In this document: positions 57,931 through 64,000 of the stretch, in pieces
How positions within the stretch are numbered: position 1 is the stretch's first letter
Layout of the letters: the number at the start of each line of letters is the position of its first letter
Source of the DNA: Salvator merianae
Taxonomy: Eukaryota > Chordata > Lepidosauria > Squamata > Teiidae
Direction of reading: 5' to 3'
Assembly (NCBI GenBank): GCA_003586115.2
Contig: QVOM02000023.1
Coordinates: forward strand, 371,283 to 435,282
Length of the DNA: 64,000 nt
Translations under genes and position numbers: made by a program
The notes under the pieces: model-generated
The model's database searches: none
Told to the model about the DNA's origin: nothing
What the model saw: the letters and a program-made list of their open reading frames with translations, nothing else

Positions 57931-60082
57931 GTAGGTCCCTCCTCGGAATGGCTGCAGGAGGCTGCAGCTTAGAAAGTTAGGTTGCTTGTTGGATGCTTTT
58001 CTGGGAACTGCTTAAGGGACAAAATGAAGATTATTGTCGAAGTAATAGAGTTCCAGAACACTTTTTCCAACTCTGATGTCACTACTGAAGAACTTCCAAA
58101 ACTTTTTTTTAACCAGCCCTGAATCTGAGCACCCATGAAATTATAGCTCCATCAAGGGCAGGAGTGACACTCATGTGGGTTACTTCTGACGTTGTCTTCT
58201 GAGAATTGTATGACAAACTATTCCTGGCTGGAAGAAATGCCCTCTTATAATTGAGTCTTCCTCTGCCATCTTCTTTCTTTCATAAGAGGAAAAAATGTGT
58301 TTTTAAACAGCTTTTAGTCTCTTGTTTTATTATTCATGAAATGTTGTCTTCCATCTGAAAAATGCAGACTTGAGGGTCTGGGTTGTCACTTCCCTGGCTG
58401 AGTTTTTTGTATCTTTGCTGTTTGTAGTCAGAAGGAGAGCACAGAACATAGTTATCTTGCTGCTAACACTAAGAACTAAATTTCAAATTCCTGTGTCTTT
58501 GAATTTTAAGCAAGAGCCCCATGGGTGCTTTATTCTTTTTTTTTTTTTTTAAAGTAGCTCCTAATGGTTGACAGTGAATTTACAGTTGTCAGTGAAGAAG
58601 CGGAGATGGTAGGTGTTTTTGTTTGCTTGGTCTCCAAGACAGATGCATTGCCTGAGTTAAGAGTTATAGTTTTAGTAAAGAAGGCAGTGACAAGTTAGAC
58701 AAAATCAAGTTCGGAATTCGTAGAGAGCTGTGGCAGCTGGACACTGACAAAGAGCAAGGGGAGAGGAATGGGGAGAGTTACTAAGAGTATCGTGGCCTGC
58801 AAGAGGAACCAGCCAGTCCTGGACTAAATGCAGCTGACTGCTTCCTTCAGCAAGAGATCCACAAGCAGGAGCTCACACACTGGAGCACCTGATGTGAGCA
58901 GACAGTGGACTAGAAAAAATAATTACGCTTGTCAAGACTGAATGAAGCAGAAGAAGGCAAGACGTGGCAAGGGGAAGGAAGGAGACCAGAGGGACTGTTG
59001 GCTGGCATGGTCCTGAAGGAGCTACGAGAGCTTATGAAAGGCGGGTCAGGATGGCAGGCCTGGTCCATGCTGTCTTCATGAGTGGATTTGTCTTGCAGAC
59101 AGCCCAACAATGCCAACAGAAGCCGCCCTCACTGACTCTGGCCAAGGGCAGAGTCTCTCCAGGGTCTTGGGTGGCAGGGGGCTACACCTGGGCCTGGGAG
59201 ACCATGAGCCTCACTGGAGACGTGAGCAGGCCTAACCTACCTAGCAGGGTTGTTGTGAGGAGAAAAAGTACCTTTGTGTTACAGTACTTGCAGGGGATGT
59301 TTTACCTGTTGTATTTGTATTCTAATGGAATGAAAGCTTACAAACGGGGTGACGAGCAACCCATGTATATGTGCGTGTGTGGAGGAGTGCCGGTGCACAG
59401 CTGACTGCCTTGCGGTGAGGCTCTGGAAGTGTGTCATGCCTTTCTCTTTTGCTCCTTTGGGATATGACTGTCGTCTCTGCTTCTTCTGCACCAGCTTTTG
59501 AGGCGCTCGTGCTGGGCGCGAGTTTAGATTGTGCGTCTCTGTCTGCGTGTGGACTGCTGTCCTATGCTCAGCAGCCAGTCCCTGGGAAGACCGTTTTTCC
59601 CTCACATTCCTGGGGGAGCCTCAGGCAGTGTGTGGCAGGGAGCAGCAGCCTCAGGGCTTCAGGTTGGATTGAGGAGGAACTGTCCAAGTGAAAGAGGACC
59701 CAGGCCGAGAGGGCATCCTCAGAGCCTAGTGGTGGCACGGTTAGTTCTCCCTGAGTCCCTCCCAGCACCTCACCACCCGGCTGATCTGCTCCCCGGAGGG
59801 GCTCAGCTCGCCTCAGCTGTGGAGCTGCCTGTCCTTCCTGCTCCCTCTTGTGCCTGATGCAGCCCTGGTGGGCCATGCGGTTGAGGCCTGTGGAGAAGCT
59901 TCAGGACAGAGAGACCTTTGCCTCTGCATGTGGTCACTGCTCTCAGAAGTTATACTAGCCAAATGTCATGGACTCTCTGTCCCTGACTTGGCTGCCATTT
60001 CTAACCAAGGGTCCTTTGGTGTTTGAAAACTATTTGTCTGTCGTGAGGATTTTGTCTTCCTCTTCTTCTCCGCCCCCGCAAG
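57931..60082 (+). other. ZNF618: ZNF618 intron 2 (2.15 kb)
   Basis: Bounded by GTAGGT and CCGCCCCCGCAAG. An A/T run lies near 58536-58552. No exon or clear mobile element is seen inside. Confidence 0.8.
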
Positions 60083-60339
60083 AGAGCGCCTGAAGAGGAA
60101 CCAGAAGAGCATGAAAGCAGAAGCCTCAGAGTCAACCGCCTTCCAGTCTTTGCCAAGTGAGGAGACAGCATCAATGGCTGAGGTGAAGGTGAAGACGGAG
60201 CTGCCAGACGACTACATCCAAGAAGTGATCTGGCAGGATGATGCCAAAGAGACCAAGAAGAACACGAAAGATGGGATGGCAGAAGTGCCAGCAGAAATCT
60301 GTGTGGTGATCGGCGGGGTCCGCAACCAGCAGACGCTCG
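60083..60339 (+). CDS. ZNF618: ZNF618 exon 3, conserved N-terminal block
   Basis: This exon identifies the gene. After the split Arg codon it reads ERLKRNQKSMKAEASES, then EVKVKTELPDDYIQEVIW, and near its end PAEICVVIGGVRNQQTL. These blocks are near-identical to vertebrate ZNF618, while the spacers differ, as expected for a non-mammal. The acceptor is CCCCCGCAAG at 60082 and the donor CTCG|GTAAGC at 60339/60340 (phase 1). The VKTE tetrad fits the SUMO-attachment consensus. ZNF618 is a nuclear C2H2 zinc-finger protein with a hAT-transposase-related C-terminus, reported as a UHRF2 partner that binds 5-hydroxymethylcytosine; those domains are encoded beyond the window. A Met codon at 60111 offers a possible internal start if exon 1 is untranslated. 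Confidence 0.95.
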
Positions 60340-60597
60340 GTAAGCTAGGTCGGTGGTCCCTTGGCTTCACCTTTTTCTGGACAGTGGGTGGGCAGGGCTC
60401 TCTGAGTGCATAACACCCAACCACCTTCTGGGCTGCGGGCATGGCGCTGGTCGAGGGAGCCTGGTTGGCTGCTGAAAGGGGAGGCAAAGGCAGGGCAGGA
60501 TGGTGAACCACATGCTCCACGGTGCAGTCTGCCTGCTGCTTGGGATCCGGGTTGGCACGTGGCTATGACAGGGGACAGAGGTGGGCATGGGAGAGGG

Positions 60598-60640
60598 GCG
60601 GCATACAAATCCAATTAATAAAATAATAAATAAATAAATG
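60598..60640 (+). repeat. SINE/LINE 3' tail with TAAA repeats
   Basis: GCGGCATACAAATCCAATTA followed by (ATAA)n is the sense version of the tail found in reverse at 18396-18475. Confidence 0.65.
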
Positions 60641-63399
60641 GGAGGGGCTCCTGTGGCCTCGTTTCTAGGCCACCAATGCTGTCTTGCTAGGACATTTCAA
60701 TAAGAAATGTTTTGCTCCTCTGTGAGCCTTTTGGGGATGGGATTGCTGCAGGAGAAAGCCAGGAAAATCTTTTATTAGGGAACACACAGGAGGTGTTCTG
60801 CAGTCTCCTGCCTTGTTAAGAGGTGGCATTGCTTGCATTGTGCAATTTCCTGATGCCTTTTATCAAAGTCTTCCTTTTAGATCACAATTTGAAGTAGTGG
60901 TGGGCAGATTCAGGATAAACAGAAGGCCCATCATCATCATTATTTCAAGTTGTGCCCTGCCTCCTCATCCAAAGACCTTGGGGCAGTTTACACATTCAAA
61001 TATAAATGTGAGAGGGAAATTGTGCTTATGAGGACTTTCTTTCAATAGCAGTTGAGGCAATCTACAGGTTTTTGTACATAGAATAATAAGAGAATCCTCC
61101 ATATTTAACAAACAGTACTTGCAAACCACTTCTGCATATCTGCCAAGAAAACTGCATAGAGATGCCCGAGCAGTCAAGCAGGAGTTGGCCACAGCTTGGT
61201 GGTACCAGTGACGACAACAACCAACAATGTGCCCCTGAAAACCCAGAAATATAATGCTGTCAGCTGCATATCAATGAATTGGAGAGCCCAAGGGTTTGTT
61301 CTTAAACTGTGCTGCTATAAACCTTCCCTTGGCCTCTAAAAGATGTTAGATCTGGCACCAGATGAGCTGCATAGATGATTGGGGGCTCCGTCTGCCTCCT
61401 GGACCCTCCTCACCTCTGTTGTAGAGGGCACAGAGGAAGCCCCTGATCGTGGCCCTCCAGATTAGAAAGAGGTCATTTGGACGGGCGGGGGGAGGTGGGA
61501 TGGGAGCAGCAGCTGCTTTGGGCTGAGCTTGTGGAAGGAACCTTTTGGTTGCCTTTGACAGCCTCGATCTCTGTTGTAACCAGTTTTGGTCATTCTTACC
61601 TTCTGGAATTTCATATCTCCATTAAGTTGTTCTTGGGGTTTGCTTTTGGGCTGTTATGATAGAAATCCACTGAAATACAGTGTTTTTACTGCATAGGCAC
61701 AAAATTGCTCTTTGGGAACCTGGGTTTTTTTTTTCTTATTTTACTTTCCCTTAGATATATCTCTGGATTATCATAAAACAGTGTGGACAGTTAAAACAGA
61801 GCAAAAGAAGTTTCTTCTTCATCTTGATGCCATTGGCACCTGAGACAAGATTTATGTAGGTCTGTGTCCAGAGTCATGAGAGACATTTTCTTTCCAGGAA
61901 TCAAAACTCTTCCTATTTCAGTCTGAATTTGTAAGCTGAATTATTTAGCCATTTTATAATTGCAGAAAGTTCCAAGGGAGTCTCACTTAGTACCCTTCCA
62001 CATCTGTGGGCAGAGAAGAGTACTTTTTAACTGAAAGCTTTCCAAATGGATTCCCTCTCCATCTTTCCTATGAATGTAGGCCAGCCATGTGAAGAGAGCC
62101 CTCAAATATAGAAATACCGCTTGTCTCTGGTTAAATGACCTCCAGAAGCAATTGCATAGACCACACCAGAACAGCAGGTGTGCATGAGATGAAGGGGGTG
62201 CAAATGCTCCGGGGCACTGTGGCGGCGGCTGGTATAGAAATGGGAGAAACTAGATGATTGTGGGCAGTGGGGACCTGCCAGGAAAAGAGTGGCAGAGCTT
62301 GGGTCTGCCATCGAAAATAATGGCAGACTGGTTTGTGAGGAAAGGTACAAGCCTTTGGGGACACAGTGTTCTGAAAACTAATCAGTAACACCATAGGAAC
62401 GGTACTGAGTATCAGGCATGAATGCAGTCCTGGTGATGTTTAAGTGAACGTTTTTTCCTGTTGTCTGTTACTAGGTATCATATACACTCCCATTGCCATT
62501 AAAAATCTGAATAATGTAAAGATGTAGCAAAGTATGCTACTGAGTTATCTTTAAATATTTTCAAGCATTCCCCTGCACATTTACAGTGAAAGCTTTGCCA
62601 TTGTTTAGATATAACATTTCAGTGGCACTAAGAGCTCTTCCTAGATTTTTTCATATTTCAGAAAATACTTCAAGTGCCAACCATTTTTGGCTCCTGGAAA
62701 AACTTTTAAGATACTTGCATACCACATAAGATTAGCATGGTGTCTCTTTCCAGTTTGATTCCCTAAATGTACTAAAACAGAAATGTGCTGGATTTCTGTC
62801 CCTTTGGGGGCAGTGAATGATCAGGATCATTTGTGGTTTTGCTGAAAAGGCATCTTTGGATAAAGTGGCATCAAAGCATGCAAAGAGGTGTTAAGGGAGG
62901 TCCTGCTCATGGCTGGACTTGTTGGAGTTGCAGCAAATCCTGCTTCTCAAGGCATAAAGTCATTCTGGGCTTGACGCAGAAGTAGGTGGCAGCTGCTCAG
63001 CAGCCTTGGTTTCATCCACGTTGGTTTGCTTTGGGAAGCCACAGAAATTCAGGTTGGAAGGGGCCCAGGAGGCCATCGCAGCATATCCAAAGATGGCTGT
63101 CATGTCATATTCTGGGGGCTTATCAGGGCTTGGGGGGAAGCCCAAGGCATATTGCTGCACAGCAGTGCTCAGCCCTTGATGTAGACTGCCAGATGGCCAG
63201 GAGGAGCCAAGAAGGAACAGATGAACCAAGGGAAGGCCTTTGTCTAGCTCCTAGGAGGAAGGGCGCTGGACTAACCTTGCTAATTCCCCCTCCTTTAGAA
63301 GTGTGAAGCTGTTTCAAATGTTTGAAACATCATTTTTCACACCCTTACTTTTTATTTTGTATTTTAAGTCCTACTTGCCTTTGTATAAGGATCTATAAG

Positions 63400-64000
63400 G
63401 ATTGGGGTGATATATTTTTAGATAATATCTCAGACTTTCCAAAATTAAGGATCTGAAACTCCTGTAAACTTATATGATTCATATTTTAATATAATTCCTG
63501 CATTTATACAATCTTCATTGAGGATGATAATCAGCATAATTTTGTGCTTTAATTGATATTATTTAATGTGTATGGAGCAATGTTCAGATTTTCCCTTATA
63601 GATGTTAACAGTGGCTCCAATTTGAGATTAAATAATATGGGCAAAAGTGGACAGCCCTGTTTTGTATTTTTTGATAATTTAACGGTTGCAAAAAGTGAAT
63701 TTTTAACTTAAATTTTGACTTGACTACCTTTATAGATATTAGAAATAAATTTGTTAATTTCTCTCCAATGTCTCTCCAAATATCACCTTAATCATATGGC
63801 CATGTGATACAAAATCAAAGGCTTTTTCTCTATCAAGTGATATCAATGTCATATGCATCATACAAGACATGGAGTAAAGCCCAAATTGGATCTATCGTTA
63901 GTCTACCTTTAACAAACCCCTCCTGGTCCAGGGTGAATTATTTGAGCTGTGAACTGGAAGATTCTATTAGCTAATATTCCTGTGAATATTTTGAAGTTGT
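63400..64000 (-). mobile_element. L1 ORF2 reverse transcriptase fragment, runs off the right edge
   Basis: Minus-strand translation from the edge inward gives LDQEGFVKGRLTIDPIWALL (RT start; the L1 GF..GR.T.DNI motif) and then REKAFDFVSHGHMIKVIFG (motif A). TKQGCPLLPILFNLKLEPLL (motif B) follows near 63640, and a decayed catalytic box (NYADYHPQ) near 63520-63550. Frameshifts and stops are frequent. The rest lies beyond 64000. Confidence 0.8.

Larger units (their letters stand above)
60340..64000 (+). other. ZNF618: ZNF618 intron 3 (start; continues past the window)
   Basis: The donor GTAAGC is at 60340. Besides the repeats listed, about 60660-63400 holds nothing I can name. A diverged LINE tail (CAAAGACCTTGGGGCAGTTT) is suggested at about 60945-61000. 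Confidence 0.75.

Noticed and set aside
1..64000. CRISPR arrays, rRNA genes, intact tRNA genes, bacterial-type systems
   Set aside because: No regularly spaced repeats, rRNA-like blocks or tRNA cloverleaves were seen, and the sequence is plainly vertebrate nuclear DNA.

Overview
This window reads as vertebrate nuclear DNA, most likely from a squamate reptile. It has large introns, a single GC-rich CpG island, and a mix of non-LTR elements (CR1-like, L2-like, L1 and RTE/BovB) that is typical of lizards and snakes but not of birds or mammals. It also carries hAT-like palindromic elements and a Ty1/copia retrotransposon, which is rare in vertebrates. The lineage call is an inference from repeat content and protein divergence. 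No prokaryotic features are present.

The only host gene I can support is the 5' part of ZNF618, on the + strand. A CpG island (about 28.5-29.9 kb) contains exon 1, which ends at a splice donor at 29726/29727. A 28-kb intron follows, then a 47-bp exon (57884-57930), a 2.15-kb intron, and a 257-bp exon (60083-60339) that encodes the conserved ZNF618 N-terminal block. The exon phases agree (0, then 2, then 1). The zinc fingers and the C-terminal hAT-derived domain lie beyond the right edge. The first 28.5 kb appears intergenic (in human the upstream neighbour is RGS3, recalled from known synteny).

The most remarkable region is 12861-22640. A near-perfect 20-bp direct repeat flanks 9.74 kb of nested retroelement sequence: an L1 ORF1 fragment, a stretch encoding the coiled-coil/Rho-binding part of ROCK1, L1 reverse transcriptase, an antisense Ty1/copia half element with one LTR, a SINE-like tail, and a second degenerate L1 ORF2. 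That second L1 holds a small L1 insertion with its own 9-bp target duplication. The outer repeat resembles an L1 target-site duplication, so the compound may have moved as one unit or been rebuilt by recombination between L1 copies.

The rest is repeat debris separated by sequence I cannot assign. It includes CR1-like fragments at 1.47-2.19, 43.66-43.98, 46.03-46.50, 47.91-48.06 and 55.53-56.29 kb, and an RTE/BovB remnant at 27.0-27.8 kb. L2-like antisense elements lie at 35.28-35.64 and 49.85-51.06 kb, the latter containing a perfect 433-bp tandem duplication. A GC-rich long palindrome sits at 25.88-26.23 kb and a 182-bp hairpin MITE at 36.19-36.37 kb. Beside the MITE is an unrecognised 92-codon antisense reading frame. 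A further antisense L1 RT fragment runs off the right edge.
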